64,000 nt of DNA from Tenodera sinensis. Taxonomy: Eukaryota > Arthropoda > Insecta > Mantodea > Mantidae. Position numbers and translations under genes: made by a program. The notes under the pieces are model-generated. The model did not search any database. It worked only from the letters and a program-made list of their open reading frames with translations, and had not been told where the DNA came from. Where the stretch lies: positions 62,179,786 to 62,243,785 of the forward strand of contig CM060966.1 of the NCBI GenBank assembly GCA_030765045.1. Reading direction: 5' to 3'. Numbering within the stretch: position 1 is the stretch's first letter; every line of letters starts with the position of its first letter. Shown here piece by piece: positions 35,501 to 50,500 of the stretch.

Positions 35501-37800
35501 GTTTCGCGATAATTCGCTTGTTTGAAGCAATTTCAGTCAAATTTTTGACATTCTCTGAATTTCGTAACACTTGTCTCAAAGCGTCTCTGAGGCTTAGTAG
35601 AGACGGCTGGGCACAGTTTTTGTTGGATTCGAGCAGGTGTTGTTTCGCGATAATTCGCTTGTTTGAAGCAATTCCACTCTAATTTTTGACATTCTCTGAT
35701 GTTTGTAACACTTGTCTCAAAGCGTCTCTGAGGCTTAGTAGAGACGGCTGGGCACAGTTTTTGTTGGATTCGAGCAGGTGTTATTTCGCGATAATTCGCT
35801 TGTTTGAAGCAATTCCGCTCTAATTTTTAACATTCTCTGAATTGTGTAACACTTGTCTCAAAGCGTCTCTGAGGCTTAGTAGAGACGGCTGGGCACAGTT
35901 TTTGTTGGATTCGAGCAGGTGTTTCGCGATAATTCGCTTGTTTGAAGCAATTTCACTCAAATTTTTCACATTCTCTGAATTGTGTAACACTTGTCTCAAA
36001 GCGTCTCTGAGGCTTAGTAGAGACGGCTGGGCACAGTTTTTGTTGGATTCGAGCAGGTGTTGTTTCGCGATAATTCGCTTGTTTGAAGCAATTTCACTCA
36101 AATTTTTGACATTCTCTGAATTTCGTAACACTTGTCTCAAAGCGTCTCTGAGGCATAGTAGAGACGGCTGGGCAGAGTTTTTGTTGGATTCGAGCAGGTG
36201 TTGTTTCGCGATAATTCGCTTGTTTGAAGCAATTCCACTCTAATTTTTGACATTCTCTGATGTTTGTAACACTTGTCTCAAAGCGTCTCTGCGGCTTAGT
36301 AGAGACGGCTGGGCAGAGTTTTTGTTGGATTCGAGCAGGTGTTATTTCGCGATAATTCGCTTGTTTGAAGCAATTCCACTCTAATTTTTAACTTTCTCTG
36401 AATTGATTAACACTTGTCTCAAAGCTTCTCTGAGGCTTAGTAGAGACGGCTGGGCAGAGTTTTTGTTGGATTCGAGCAGGTGTTGTTTCGCGATAATTCG
36501 CTTGTTTGAAGCAATTCCACTCTAATTTTTGACATTCTCTGATGTTTGTAACACTTCTCTCAAAGCGTCTCTGCGGCTTAGTAGAGACGGCTGGGCACAG
36601 TTTTTGTTGGATTCGAGCAGGTGTTGTTTCGCGATAATTCCCTTGTTTGAAGCAATTTCACTCAAATTTTTGACATTCTCTGAATTTCGTAACACTTGTC
36701 TCAAAGCGTCTCTGAGGCTTAGTAGAGACGGCTGGGCAGAGTTTTTGTTGGATTCGAGCAGGTGTTGTTTCGCGATAATTCGCTTGTTTGAAGCAATTCC
36801 ACTCTAATTTTTGACATTCTCTGATGTTTGTAACACTTCTCTCAAAGCGTCTCTGCGGCTTAGTAGAGACGGCTGGGCACAGTTTTTGTTGGATTCGAGC
36901 AGGTGTTATTTCGCGATAATTCCCTTGTTTGAAGCAATTCCACTCTAATTTTTAACATTCTCTGAATTGTGTAACACTTGTCTCAAAGCGTCTCTGAAGC
37001 TTAGTAGAGACGGCTGGGCACAGTTTTTGTTGGATTCGAGCAGGTGTTGTTTCGCGATAATTCGCTTGTTTGAAGCAATTTCAGTCAAATTTTTGACATT
37101 CTCTGAATTTCGTAACACTTGTCTCAAAGCGTCTCTGAGGCTTAGTAGAGACGGCTGGGCAGAGTTGTTGTTGGATTCGAGCAGGTGTTGTTTCGCGATA
37201 ATTCGCTTGTTTGAAGCAATTCCACTCTAATTTTTGATATTCTCTGATGTTTGTAACACTTGTCTCAAAGCGTCTCTGCGGCTTAGTAGAGACGGCTGGG
37301 CACAGTTTTTGTTTGATTCGAGCAGGTGTTATTTCGCGATAATTCGCTTGTTTGAAGCAATTCCACTCTAATTTTTAACTTTCTCTGAATTGATTAACAC
37401 TTGTCTCAAAGCTTCTCTGAGGTTTAGTAGAGACTGCTGGGCACAGTTTTTATTGGATTCGAGCAGGTGTTATTTCGCGATAATTCGCTTGTTTGAAGCA
37501 ATTCCACTCTAATTTTTAACATTCTCTGAATTGATTAACACTTGTCTCAAAGCTTCTCTGAGGTTTAGTAGAGACGGCTGGGCACAGTTTTTATTGGATT
37601 CGAGCAGGTGTTGTTTTGCGATAATTCGCTTGTTTGAAGCAATTTCACTCAAATTTTTGACATTCTCTGAATTTCGTAACACTTGTCTCAAAGCGTCTCT
37701 GAGGCTTAGTAGAGACGGCTGGGCAGAGTTTTTGTTGGATTCGAGCAGGTGTTGTTTCGCGATAATTCGCTTGTTTGAAGCAATTCCACTCTAATTTTTG
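32600..37800 (+). repeat. Mosaic higher-order region, 17-, 18- and 19-monomer offsets
   Basis: Three overlapping duplications with different offsets are present. About 32,600-33,720 recurs at 35,276-36,393 (2,676 bp = 19 monomers minus 3 bp), marked by GAGGCATAGTAG near 33,476 and 36,152 and by the same 3-bp deletion AGGTGTTTCGCG. About 33,996-34,546 recurs at 36,390-36,940 (17 monomers minus 3 bp), marked by TTAACTTTCTCTG. About 34,666-35,266 recurs at 37,200-37,800 (18 monomers minus 3 bp), marked by GATATTCTCTG and AGAGACTGCTGG. Successive offset changes within 5 kb imply several exchange events or insertions of monomer strings. Confidence 0.75.
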
Positions 37801-39969
37801 ACACTCTCTGATGTTTGTAACACTTGTCTCAAAGCGTCTATGAGGCTTAGTAGACACGGCTGGGCACAGTTTTTGTTGGATTCGAGCAGGTGTTATTTCG
37901 CGATAATTCGCTTGTTTGTAGCAATTCCACTCTAATTTTTAACATTCTCTGAATTGTGTAACACTTGTCTCAAAGCGTCTCTGAGGCTTAGTAGAGACGG
38001 CTGGGCACAGTTTTTGTTGGATTCGAGCAGGTGTTGTTTCGCGATAATTCCCTTGTTTGAAGCAATTTCACTCAAATTTTTGACATTCTCTGAATTTCGT
38101 AACACTTGTCTCAAAGCGTCTCTGAGGCTTAGTAGAGACGGCTGGGCAGAGTTTTTGTTGGATTCGAGCAGGTGTTGTTTCGCGATAATTCGCTTGTTTG
38201 AAGCAATTCCACTCTAATTTTTGACATTCTCTGATGTTTGTAACACTTCTCTCAAAGCGTCTCTGCGGCTTAGTAGAGACGGCTGGGCACAGTTTTTGTT
38301 GGATTCGAGCAGGTGTTGTTTCGCGATAATTCCCTTGTTTGAAGCAATTTCACTCAAATTTTTGACATTCTCTGAATTTCGTAACACTTGTCTCAAAGCG
38401 TCTCTGGGGCTTAGTAGAGACGGCTGGGCAGAGTTTTTGTTGGATTCGAGCAGGTGTTGTTTCGCGATAATTCGCTTGTTTGAAGCAATTCCACTCTAAT
38501 TTTTGACATTCTCTGATGTTTGTAACACTACTCTCAAAGCGTCTCTGCGGCTTAGTAGAGACGGCTGGGCACAGTTTTTGTTGGATTCGAGCAGGTGTTA
38601 TTTCGCGATAATTCGCTTGTTTGAAGCAATTCCGCTCTAATTTTTAACATTCTCTGAATTGTGTAACACTTGTCTCAAAGCGTCTCTGAGGCTTAGTAGA
38701 GACGGCTGGGCACAGTTTTTGTTGGATTCGAGCAGGTGTTTCGCGATAATTCGCTTGTTTGAAGCAATTTCACTCAAATTTTTCACATTCTCTGAATTGT
38801 GTAACACTTGTCTCAAAGCGTCTCTGAGGCTTAGTAGAGACGGCTGGGCACAGTTTTTGTTGGATTCGAGCAGGTGTTATTTCGCGATAATTCGCTTGTT
38901 TGAAGCAATTCCACTCTAATTTTTAACATTCTCTGAATTGTGTAACACTTGTCTCAAAGCGTCTCTGAGGCTTAGTAGAGACGGCTGGGCACAGTTTTTG
39001 TTGGATTCGAGCAGGTGTTGTTTCGCGATAATTCGCTTGTTTGAAGCAATTTCAGTCAAATTTTTGACATTCTCTGAATTTCGTAACACTTGTCTCAAAG
39101 CGTCTCTGAGGCTTAGTGGAGACGGCTGGGCACAGTTTTTGTTGGATTCGAGCAGGTGTTGTTTCGCGATAATTCGCTTGTTTGAAGCAATTCCACTCTA
39201 ATTTTTGACATTCTCTGATGTTTGTAACACTTGTCTCAAAGCGTCTCTGAGGCTTAGTAGAGACGGCTGGGCACAGTTTTTGTTGGATTCGAGCAGGTGT
39301 TATTTCGCGATAATTCGCTTGTTTGAAGCAATTCCGCTCTAATTTTTAACATTCTCTGAATTGTGTAACACTTGTCTAAAGGCGTCTCTGAGGCTTAGTA
39401 GAGACGGCTGGGCACAGTTTTTGTTGGATTCGAGCAGGTGTTGTTTCGCGATAATTCGCTTGTTTGAAGCAATTTCACTCAAATTTTTCACATTCTCTGA
39501 ATTGTGTAACACTTGTCTCAAAGCGTCTCTGAGGCTTAGTAGAGACGGCTGGGCACAGTTTTTGTTGGATTCGAGCAGGTGTCTTTTCGCGATAATTCGG
39601 TTGTTTGAAGCAATTTCACTCAAATTTTTGACATTCTCTGAATTTCGTAACACTTGTCTCAAAGCGTCTCTGAGGCTTAGTAGAGACGGCTGGGCAGAGT
39701 TTTTGTTGGATTCGAGCAGGTGTTGTTTCGCGATAATTCGCTTGTTTGAAGCAATTCCACTCTAATTTTCGACATTCTCTGATGTTTGTAACACTTGTCT
39801 CAAAGCGTCTCTGCGGCTTAGTAGAGACGGCTGGGCACAGTTTTTGTTGGATTCGAGCAGGTGTTATTTTGCGATAATTCGCTTGTTTGAAGCAATTCCA
39901 CTCTAATTTTTAACATTCTCTGAATTGATTAACACTTGTCTCAAAGCGTATCTGAGGCTTAGTAGAGAC

Positions 39970-42900
39970 GGCTGGGCACAGTTTTTGTTGGATTCGAGCA
40001 GGTGTTGTTTCGCGATAATTCGCTTGTTTGAAGCAATTTCACTCAAATTTTTCACATTCTCTGAATTGTGTAACACTTGTCTCAAAGCGTCTCTGAGGCT
40101 TAGTAGAGACGGCTGGGCACAGTTTTTGTTGGATTCGAGCAGGTGTTGTTTCGCGATAATTCGCTTGTTTGAAGCAATTTCACTCAAATTTTTGACATTC
40201 TCTGAATTTCGTAACACTTGTCTCAAAGCGTCTCTGAGGCTTAGTAGAGACGGCTGGGCAGAGTTTTTGTTGGATTCGAGCAGGTGTTGTTTCGCGATAA
40301 TTCGCTTGTTTGAAGCAATTCCACTCTAATTTTTGACATTCTCTGATGTTTGTAACACTTGTCTCAAAGCGTCTCTGCGGCTTAGTAGAGACGGCTGGGC
40401 ACAGTTTTTGTTGGCTTCGAGCAGGTGTTATTTCGCGATAATTCGCTTGTTTGAAGCAATTCCACTCTAATTTTTAACATTCTCTGAATTGATTAACACT
40501 TGTCTCAAAGCGTCTCTGAGGCTTAGTAGAGACGGCTGGGCACAGTTTTTGTTGGATTCGAGCAGGTGTTGTTTCGCGATGATTCCCTTGTTTGATGCAA
40601 TTTCCCTCAAACTTTTGACATTCTCTGAATTTCGTAACACTTGTCTCAAAGCGTCTCTGAAGCTTAGTAGAGACTGCTGGGCAGAGTTTTTGTTGGATTC
40701 GAGCAGGTGTTGTTTCGCGATAATTCGCTTGTTTGAAGCAATTCCACTCTAATTTTTGACATTCTCTGATGTTTGTAACACTTCTCTCAAAGCGTCTGTG
40801 CGGCTTAGTAGAGACGGCTGGGCACAGTTTTTGTTGGATTCGAGCAGGTGTTATTTCGCGATAATTCGCTTGTTTGAAGCAATTCCACTCTAATTTTTAA
40901 CATTCTCTGAATTGATTAACACTTGTCTCAAAGCTTCTCTGAGGTTTAGTAGAGACGGCTGGGCACAGTTTTTATTGGATTCGAGCAGGTGTTGTTTTGC
41001 GATAATTCGCTTGTTTGAAGCAATTTCACTCAAATTTTTGACATTCTCTGAATTTCGTAACACTTGTCTCAAAGCGTCTCTGAGGCTTAGTAGAGACGGC
41101 TGGGCAGAGTTTTTGTTGGATTCGAGCAGGTGTTGTTTCGCGATAATTCGCTTGTTTGAAGCAATTCCACTCTAATTTTTGACATTCTCTGATGTTTGTA
41201 ACACTTGTCTCAAAGCGTCTCTGAGGCTTAGTAGAGACGGCTGGGCACAGTTTTTGTTGGATTCGAGCAGGTGTTATTTCGCGATAATTCGCTTGTTTGT
41301 AGCAATTCCACTCTAATTTTTAACATTCTCTGAATTGTGTAACACTTGTCTCAAAGCGTCTCTGAGGCTTAGTAGAGACGGCTGGGCACAGTTTTTGTTG
41401 GATTCGAGCAGGTGTTGTTTCGCGATAATTCCCTTGTTTGAAGCAATTTCACTCAAATTTTTGACATTCTCTGAATTTCGTAACACTTGTCTCAAAGCGT
41501 CTCTGAGGCTTAGTAGAGACGGCTGGGCAGAGTTTTTGTTGGATTCGAGCAGGTGTTGTTTCGCGATAATTCGCTTGTTTGAAGCAATTCCACTCTAATT
41601 TTTGACATTCTCTGATGTTTGTAACACTTCTCTCAAAGCGTCTCTGCGGCTTAGTAGAGACGGCTGGGCACAGTTTTGTTGGATTCGAGCAGGTGTTGTT
41701 TTGCGATAATTCCCTTGTTTGAAGCAATTTCACTCAAATCTTTGACATTCTCTGAATTTCGTAACACTTGTCTCAAAGCGTCTCTGAGGCTTAGTAGAGA
41801 CAGCTGGGCAGAGTTTTTGTTGGATTCGAGCAGGTGTTGTTTCGCGATAATTCGCTTGTTTGAAGCAATTCCGCTCTAATTTTTAACATTCTCTGAATTG
41901 TGTAACACTTGTCTCAAAGCGTCTCTGAGGTTTAGTAGAGACGGCTGGGCACAGTTTTTGTTGGATTCGAGCAGGTGTTGTATCGCGATAATTCGCTTGT
42001 TTGAAGCAATTTCACTCAAATTTTTCACATTCTCTGAATTGTGTAACACTTATCTCAAAGCGTCTCTGAGGCTTAGTAGAGACGGCTGGGCACAGTTTTT
42101 GTTGGATTCGAGCAGGTGTTGTTTCGCGATAATTCGCTTGTTTGAAGCAATTTCACTCAAATTTTTCACATTCTCTGAATTGTGTAACACTTGTCTCAAA
42201 GCGTCTCTGAGGCTTAGTAGAGACGGCTGGGCACAGTTTTTGTTGGATTCGAGCAGGTGTTGTTTCGCGATAATTCGCTTGTTTGAAGCAATTTCACTCA
42301 AATTTTTGACATTCTCTGAATTTCGTAACACTTGTCTCAAAGCGTCTCTGAGGCTTAGTAGAGACGGCTGGGCAGAGTTTTTGTTGGATTCGAGCAGGTG
42401 TTGTTTCGCGATAATTCGCTTGTTTGAAGCAATTCCACTCTAATTTTTGACATTCTCTAATGTTTGTAACACTTGTCTCAAAGCGTCTCTGCGGCTTAGT
42501 AGAGACGGCTGGGCACAGTTTTTGTTGGATTCGAGCAGGTGTTATTTCGCGATAATTCGCTTGTTTGAAGCAATTCCACTCTAATTTTTAACATTCTCTG
42601 AATTGATTAACACTTGTCTCAAAGCGTCTCTGAGGCTTAGTAGAGACGGCTGGGCACAGTTTTTGTTGGATTCGAGCAGGTGTTGTTTCGCGATGATTCC
42701 CTTGTTTGATGCAATTTCACTCAAACTTTTGACATTCTCTGAATTTCGTAACACTTGTCTCAAAGCGTCTCTGAAGCTTAGTAGAGACGGCTGGGCAGAG
42801 TTTTTGTTGGATTCGAGCAGGTGTTGTTTCGCGATAATTCGCTTGTTTGAAGCAATTCCACTCTAATTTTTGACATTCTCTGATGTTTGTAACACTTCTC

Positions 42901-44025
42901 TCAAAGCGTCTGTGCGGCTTAGTAGAGACGGCTGGGCACAGTTTTTGTTGGATTCGAGCAGGTGTTATTTCGCGATAATTCGCTTGTTTGAAGCAATTCC
43001 ACTCTAATTTTTAACATTCTCTGAATTGATTAACACTTGTCTCAAAGCTTCTCTGAGGTTTAGTAGAGACGGCTGGGCACAGTTTTTATTGGATTCGAGC
43101 AGGTGTTGTTTTGCGATAATTCGCTTGTTTGAAGCAATTTCACTCAAATTTTTGACATTCTCTGAATTTCGTAACACTTGTCTCAAAGCGTCTCTGAGGC
43201 TTAGTAGAGACGGCTGGGCAGAGTTTTTGTTGGATTCGAGCAGGTGTTGTTTCGCGATAATTCGCTTGTTTGAAGCAATTCCACTCTAATTTTTGACATT
43301 CTCTGATGTTTGTAACACTTGTCTCAAAGCGTCTCTGAGGCTTAGTAGAGACGGCTGGGCACAGTTTTTGTTGGATTCGAGCAGGTGTTATTTCGCGATA
43401 ATTCGCTTGTTTGTAGCAATTCCACTCTAATTTTTAACATTCTCTGAATTGTGTAACACTTGTCTCAAAGCGTCTCTGAGGCTTAGTAGAGACGGCTGGG
43501 CACAGTTTTTGTTGGATTCGAGCAGGTGTTGTTTCGCGATAATTCCCTTGTTTGAAGCAATTTCACTCAAATTTTTGACATTCTCTGAATTTCGTAACAC
43601 TTGTCTCAAAGCGTCTCTGAGGCTTAGTAGAGACGGCTGGGCAGAGTTTTTGTTGGATTCGAGCAGGTGTTGTTTCGCGATAATTCGCTTGTTTGAAGCA
43701 ATTCCACTCTAATTTTTGACATTCTCTGATGTTTGTAACACTTCTCTCAAAGCGTCTCTGCGGCTTAGTAGAGACGGCTGGGCACAGTTTTGTTGGATTC
43801 GAGCAGGTTTTGTTTCGCGATAATTCCCTTGTTTGAAGCAATTTCACTCAAATCTTTGACATTCTCTGAATTTCGTAACACTTGTCTCAAAGCGTCTCTG
43901 AGGCTTAGTAGAGACAGCTGGGCAGAGTTTTTGTTGGATTCGAGCAGGTGTTGTTTCGCGATAATTCGCTTGTTTGAAGCAATACCACTCTAATTTTTAA
44001 CATTCTCTGAATTGTGTAACACTTG
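39970..44025 (+). repeat. Higher-order repeat, 15-monomer period (2,114 bp)
   Basis: About 39,970-41,910 recurs at about 42,084-44,025. The offset is 2,114 = 15 x 141 - 1. Strong shared markers are CGATGATTCCCTTG followed by TTTGATGCAATTTC (40,577 and 42,692), GCGTCTGTGCGG (40,795 and 42,909) and the 1-bp deletion CACAGTTTTGTTGG (41,670 and 43,783), followed by CTCAAATCTTTGAC and GAGACAGCTGGG. Private differences include AGAGACTGCTGG near 40,672 and CTCTAATGTTTG near 42,456. Confidence 0.85.
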
Positions 44026-47000
44026 TCTCAAAGCGTCTCTGAGGCTTAGTAGAGACGGCTGGGCACAGTTTTTGTTGGATTCGAGCAGGTGTTGTTTCGC
44101 GATAATTCGCTTGTTTGAAGCAATTTCAGTCAAATTTTTGACATTCTCTGAATTTCGTAACACTTGTCTCAAAGCGTCTCTGAGGCTTAGTAGAGACGGC
44201 TGGGCACAGTTTTTGTTGGATTCGAGCAGGTGTTGTTTCGCGATAATTCGCTTGTTTGAAGCAATTCCACTCTAATTTTTGACATTCTCTGATGTTTGTA
44301 ACACTTGTCTCAAAGCGTCTCTGAGGCTTAGTAGAGACGGCTGGGCACAGTTTTTGTTGGATTCGAGCAGGTGTTATTTCGCGATAATTCGCTTGTTTGA
44401 AGCAATTCCGCTCTAATTTTTAACATTCTCTGAATTGTGTAACACTTGTCTCAAAGCGTCTCTGAGGCTTAGTAGAGACGGCTGGGCACAGTTTTTGTTG
44501 GATTCGAGCAGGTGTTGTTTCGCGATAATTCGCTTGTTTGAAGCAATTTCACTCAAATTTTTCACATTCTCTGAATTGTGTAACACTTGTCTCAAAGCGT
44601 CTCTGAGGCTTAGTAGAGACGGCTGGGCACAGTTTTTGTTGGATTCGAGCAGGTGTTGTTTCGCGATAATTCGCTTGTTTGAAGCAATTTCACTCAAATT
44701 TTTGACATTCTCTGAATTTCGTAACACTTGTCTCAAAGCGTCTCTGAGGCTTAGTAGAGACGGCTGGGCAGAGTTTTTGTTGGATTCGAGCAGGTGTTGT
44801 TTCGCGATAATTCGCTTGTTTGAAGCAATTCCACTCTAATTTTTGACATTCTCTGATGTTTGTAACACTTGTCTCAAAGCGTCTCTGCGGCTTAGTAGAG
44901 ACGGCTGGGCACAGTTTTTGTTGGATTCGAGCAGGTGTTATTTCGCGATAATTCGCTTGTTTGAAGCAATTCCACTCTAATTATTAACATTCTCTGAATT
45001 GATTAACACTTGTCTCAAAGCGTCTCTGAGGCTTAGTAGAGACGGCTGGGCACAGTTTTTGTTGGATTCGAGCAGGTGTTGTTTCGCGATAATTCCCTTG
45101 TTTGAAGCAATTTCACTCAAACTTTTGACATTCTCTGAATTTCGTAACACTTGTCTCAAAGCGTCTCTGAGGCTTAGTAGAGACGGCTGGGCAGAGTTTT
45201 TGTTGGATTCGAGCAGGTGTTGTTTCGCGATAATTCGCTTGTTTGAAGCAATTGCACTCTAATTTTTGACATTCTCTGATGTTTGTAACACTTCTCTCAA
45301 AGCGTCTCTGCGGCTTAGTAGAGACGGCTGGGCACAGTTTTTGTTGGATTCGAGCAGGTGTTATTTCGCGATAATTCGCTTGTTTGAAGCAATTCCACTC
45401 TAATTTTTAACATTCTCTGAATTGATTAACACTTGTCTCAAAGCTTCTCTGAGGTTTAGTAGAGACGGCTGGGCACAGTTTTTATTGGATTCGAGCAGGT
45501 GTTGTTTTGCGATAATTCGCTTGTTTGAAGCAATTTCACTCAAATTTTTGACATTCTCTGAATTGTGTAACACTTGTCTCAAAGCGTCTCTGAGACTTAA
45601 TAGAGACGGCTGGGGACAGTTTTTGTTGGATTCGAAAAGGTCTTGTTTCGCGATAATTCGCTTGTCTGAAGCAATTCCACCCTAATTTTTGTCAGTCTCT
45701 GATATTTGTAACACTTGTCTCAAAGCGTCTCTGAGGCTTAGTAGAGACGGCTGGGCACAGTTTTTGTTGGATTCGAGCAGGTGTTATTTCGCGATAATTC
45801 GCTTGTTTGAAGAAATTCCACTCTAATTTTTAACATTCTCTGAATTGTGTAACACTTGTCTCAAAGCGTCTCTGAGGCTTAGTAGAGACGGCTGGGCACA
45901 GTTTTTGTTGGATTCGAGCAGGTGCTATTTCGCGATAATTCGCTTGTTTGAAGCAATTCCACTCTAATTTTTAACATTCTCTGAATTGATTAAAACTTGT
46001 CTCAAAGCTTCTCTGAGGTTTAGTAGAGACGGCTGGGCACAGTTTTTATTGGATTCGAGCAGGTGTTGTTTCGCGATAATTCGCTTGTTTGAAGCAATTT
46101 CACTCAAATTTTTGACATTCTCTTAATTTCGTAACACTTGTCTCAAAGCGTCTCTGAGGCTTAGTAGAGACGGCTGGGCAGAGTTTTTGTTGGATTCGAG
46201 CAGGTGTTGTTTCGCGATAATTCGCTTGTTTGAAGCAATTTCACTCAAATTTTTGACATTCTCTGAATTGTGTAACACTTGTCTCAAAGCGTCTCTGAGG
46301 CTTAGTAGAGACGGCTGGGCACAGTTTTTGTTGGATTCGAGCAGGTGTTGTTTCGCGATAATTCGCTTGTTTGAAGCAATTTCACTCAAATTTTTGACAT
46401 TCTCTGTATTTCGTAACACTTGTCTCAAAGCGTCTCTGAGGCTTAGTAGAGTTGGCTGGGCAGAGTTTTTGTTGGATTCGAGCAGGTGTTGTTTCGCGAT
46501 AATTCGCTTGTTTGAAGCAATTCCACTCTAATTTTTGACATTCTCTGATGTTTGTAACACTTGTCTCAAAGCGTCTCTGCGGCTTAGTAGAGACGGCTGG
46601 GCACAGTTTTTGTTTGATTCGAGCAGGTGTTATTTCGCGATAATTCGCTTGTTTGAAGCAATTCCACTCTAATTTTTAACATTCTCTGAATTGATTAACA
46701 CTTGTCTCAAAGCTTCTCTGAGGTTTAGTAGAGACGGCTGGGCACAGTTTTTATTGGATTCGAGCAGGTGTTATTTCGCGATAATTCGCTTGTTTGAAGC
46801 AATTCCACTCTAATTTTTAACATTCTCTGAATTGATTAACACTTGTCTCAAAGCTTCTCTGAGGTTTAGTAGAGACGGCTGGGCACAGTTTTTATTGGAT
46901 TCGACCAGGTGTTGTTTTGCGATAATTCGCTTGTTTGAAGCAATTTCACTCAAATTTTTGACATTCTCTGAATTTCGTAACACTTGTCTCAAAGCGTCTC

Positions 47001-47514
47001 TGAGGCTTAGTAGAGACGGCTGGGCAGAGTTTTTGTTGGATTCGAGCAGGTGTTGTTTCGCGATAATTCGCTTGTTTGAAGCAATTCCACTCTAACTTTT
47101 GACATTCTCTGATGTTTGTAACACTTGTCTCAAAGCGTCTCTGAGGCTTAGTAGAGACGGCTGGGCACAGTTTTTGTTGGATTCGAGCAGGTGTTGTTTC
47201 GCGATAATTCCCTTGTTTGAAGCAATTTCACTCAAATTTTTGACATTCTCTGAATTTCGTAACACTTGTCTCAAAGCGTCTCTGAGGCTTAGTAGAGACG
47301 GCTGGGCAGAGTTTTTGTTGGATTCGAGCAGGTGTTGTTTCGCGATAATTCGCTTGTTTGAAGCAATTCCACTCTAATTTTTGACATTCTCTGATGTTTG
47401 TAACACTTCTCTCAAAGCGTCTCTGCGGCTTAGTAGAGACGGCTGGGCACAGTTTTTGTTGGATTCGAGCAGGTGTTATTTCGCGATAATTCGCTTGTTT
47501 GAAGCAATTCCACT

Positions 47515-50500
47515 CTAATTTTTAACATTCTCTGAATTGTGTAACACTTGTCTCAAAGCGTCTCTGAAGCTTAGTAGAGACGGCTGGGCACAGTTTTTGT
47601 TGGATTCGAGCAGGTGTTGTTTCGCGATAATTCGCTTGTTTGAAGCAATTTCAGTCAAATTTTTGACATTCTCTGAATTTCGTAACACTTGTCTCAAAGC
47701 GTCTCTGAGGCTTAGTGGAGACGGCTGGGCACAGTTTTTGTTGGATTCGAGCAGGTGTTGTTTCGCGATAATTCGCTTGTTTGAAGCAATTCCACTCTAA
47801 TTTTTGACATTCTCTGATGTTTGTAACACTTGTCTCAAAGCGTCTCTGAGGCTTAGTAGAGACGGCTGGGCACAGTTTTTGTTGGATTCGAGCAGGTGTT
47901 ATTTCGCGATAATTCGCTTGTTTGAAGCAATTCCGCTCTAATTTTTAACATTCTCTGAATTGTGTAACACTTGTCTCAAAGCGTCTCTGAGGCTTAGTAG
48001 AGACGGCTGGGCACAGTTTTTGTTGGATTCGAGCAGGTGTTGTTTCGCGATAATTCGCTTGTTTGAAGCAATTTCACTCAAATTTTTCACATTCTCTGAA
48101 TTGTGTAACACTTGTCTCAAAGCGTCTCTGAGGCTTAGTAGAGACGGCTGGGCACAGTTTTTGTTGGATTCGAGCAGGTGTCTTTTCGCGATAATTCGGT
48201 TGTTTGAAGCAATTTCACTCAAATTTTTGACATTCTCTGAATTTCGTAACACTTGTCTCAAAGCGTCTCTGAGGCTTAGTAGAGACGGCTGGGCAGAGTT
48301 TTTGTTGGATTCGAGCAGGTGTTGTTTCGCGATAATTCGCTTGTTTGAAGCAATTCCACTCTAATTTTCGACATTCTCTGATGTTTGTAACACTTGTCTC
48401 AAAGCGTCTCTGCGGCTTAGTAGAGACGGCTGGGCACAGTTTTTGTTGGATTCGAGCAGGTGTTATTTTGCGATAATTCGCTTGTTTGAAGCAATTCCAC
48501 TCTAATTTTTAACATTCTCTGAATTGATTAACACTTGTCTCAAAGCGTCTCTGAGGCTTAGTAGAGACGGCTGGGCACAGTTTTTGTTGGATTCGAGTAG
48601 GTGTTGTTTCGCGATAATTCCCTTGTTTGAAGCAATTTCACTCAAACTTTTGACATTCTCTGAATTTCGTAACACTTGTCTCAAAGCGTCTCTGAGGCTT
48701 AGTAGAGACGGCTGGGCAGAGTTTTTGTTGGATTCGAGCAGGTGTTGTTTCGCGATAATTCGCTTGTTTGAAGCAATTCCACTCTAATTTTTGACATTCT
48801 CTGATGTTTGTAACACTTCTCTCAAAGCGTCTCTGCGGCTTAGTAGAGACGGCTGGGCACAGTTTTTGTTGGATTCGAGCAGGTGTTATTTCGCGATAAT
48901 TCGCTTGTTTGAAGCAATTCCACTCTAATTTTTAACATTCTCTGAATTGATTAACACTTGTCTCAAAGCTTCTCTGAGGTTTAGTAGAGACGGCTGGGCA
49001 CAGTTTTTGTTGGATTCGAGCAGGTGTTGTTTTGCGATAATTCGCTTGTTTGAAGCAATTTCACTCAAATTTTTGACATTCTCTGAATTGTGTAACACTT
49101 GTCTCAAAGCGTCTCTGAGGCTTAGTAGAGACGGCTGGGCAGAGTTTTTGATGGATTCGAGCAGGTGTTGTTTCGCGATAATTCGCTTGTTTGAAGCAAT
49201 TCCACTCTAATTTTTGACATTCTCTGATGTTTGTAACACTTGTCTCAAAGCGTCTCTGAGGCTTAGTAGAGACGGCTGCGCACAGTTTTTGTTGGATTCA
49301 AGCAGGTGCTATTTCGCGATAATTCGCTTGTTTGTAGCAATTCCACTCTAACTTTTAACATTCTCTGAATTGTGTAACACTTGTCTCAAAGCGTCTCTGA
49401 GGCTTAGTAGAGACGGCTGGGCACAGTTTTTGTTGGATTCGAGCAGGTGTTGTTTCGCGATAATTCGCTTGTTTGAAGCAATTTCACTCATATTTTTGAC
49501 ATTCTCTGAATTGTGTAACACTTGTCTCAAAGCGTCTCTGAGACTTAATAGAGACGGCTGGGGACAGTTTTTGTTGGATTCGAAAAGGTCTTGTTTCGCG
49601 ATAATTCGCTTGTCTGAAGCAATTCCACCCTAATTTTTGTCAGTCTCTGATATTTGTAACACTTGTCTCAAAGCGTCTCTGAGGCTTAGTAGAGACGGCT
49701 GGGCACAGTTTTTGTTGGATTCGAGCAGGTGTTATTTCGCGATAATTCGCTTGTTTGAAGAAATTCCACTCTAATTTTTAACATTCTCTGAATTGTGTAA
49801 CACTTGTCTCAAAGCGTCTCTGAAGCTTAGTAGAGACGGCTGGGCACAGTTTTTGTTGGATTCGAGCAGGTGTTGTTTCGCGATAATTCGCTTGTTTGAA
49901 GCAATTTCAGTCAAATTTTTGACATTCTCTGAATTTCGTAACACTTGTCTCAAAGCGTCTCTGAGGCTTAGTGGAGACGGCTGGGCACAGTTTTTGTTGG
50001 ATTCGAGCAGGTGTTGTTTCGCGATAATTCGCTTGTTTGAAGCAATTCCACTCTAATTTTTGACATTCTCTGATGTTTGTAACACTTGTCTCAAAGCGTC
50101 TCTGAGGCTTAGTAGAGACGGCTGGGCACAGTTTTTGTTGGATTCGAGCAGGTGTTGTTTCGCGATAATTCGCTTGTTTGAAGCAATTCCGCTCTAATTT
50201 TTAACATTCTCTGAATTGTGTAACACTTGTCTCAAAGCGTCTCTGAGGCTTAGTAGAGACGGCTGGGCACAGTTTTTGTTGGATTCGAGCAGGTGTTGTT
50301 TCGCGATAATTCGCTTGTTTGAAGCAATTTCACTCAAATTTTTCACATTCTCTGAATTGTGTAACACTTGTCTCAAAGCGTCTCTGAGGCTTAGTAGAGA
50401 CGGCTGGGCACAGTTTTTGTTGGATTCGAGCAGGTGTCTTTTCGCGATAATTCGGTTGTTTGAAGCAATTTCACTCAAATTTTTGACATTCTCTGAATTT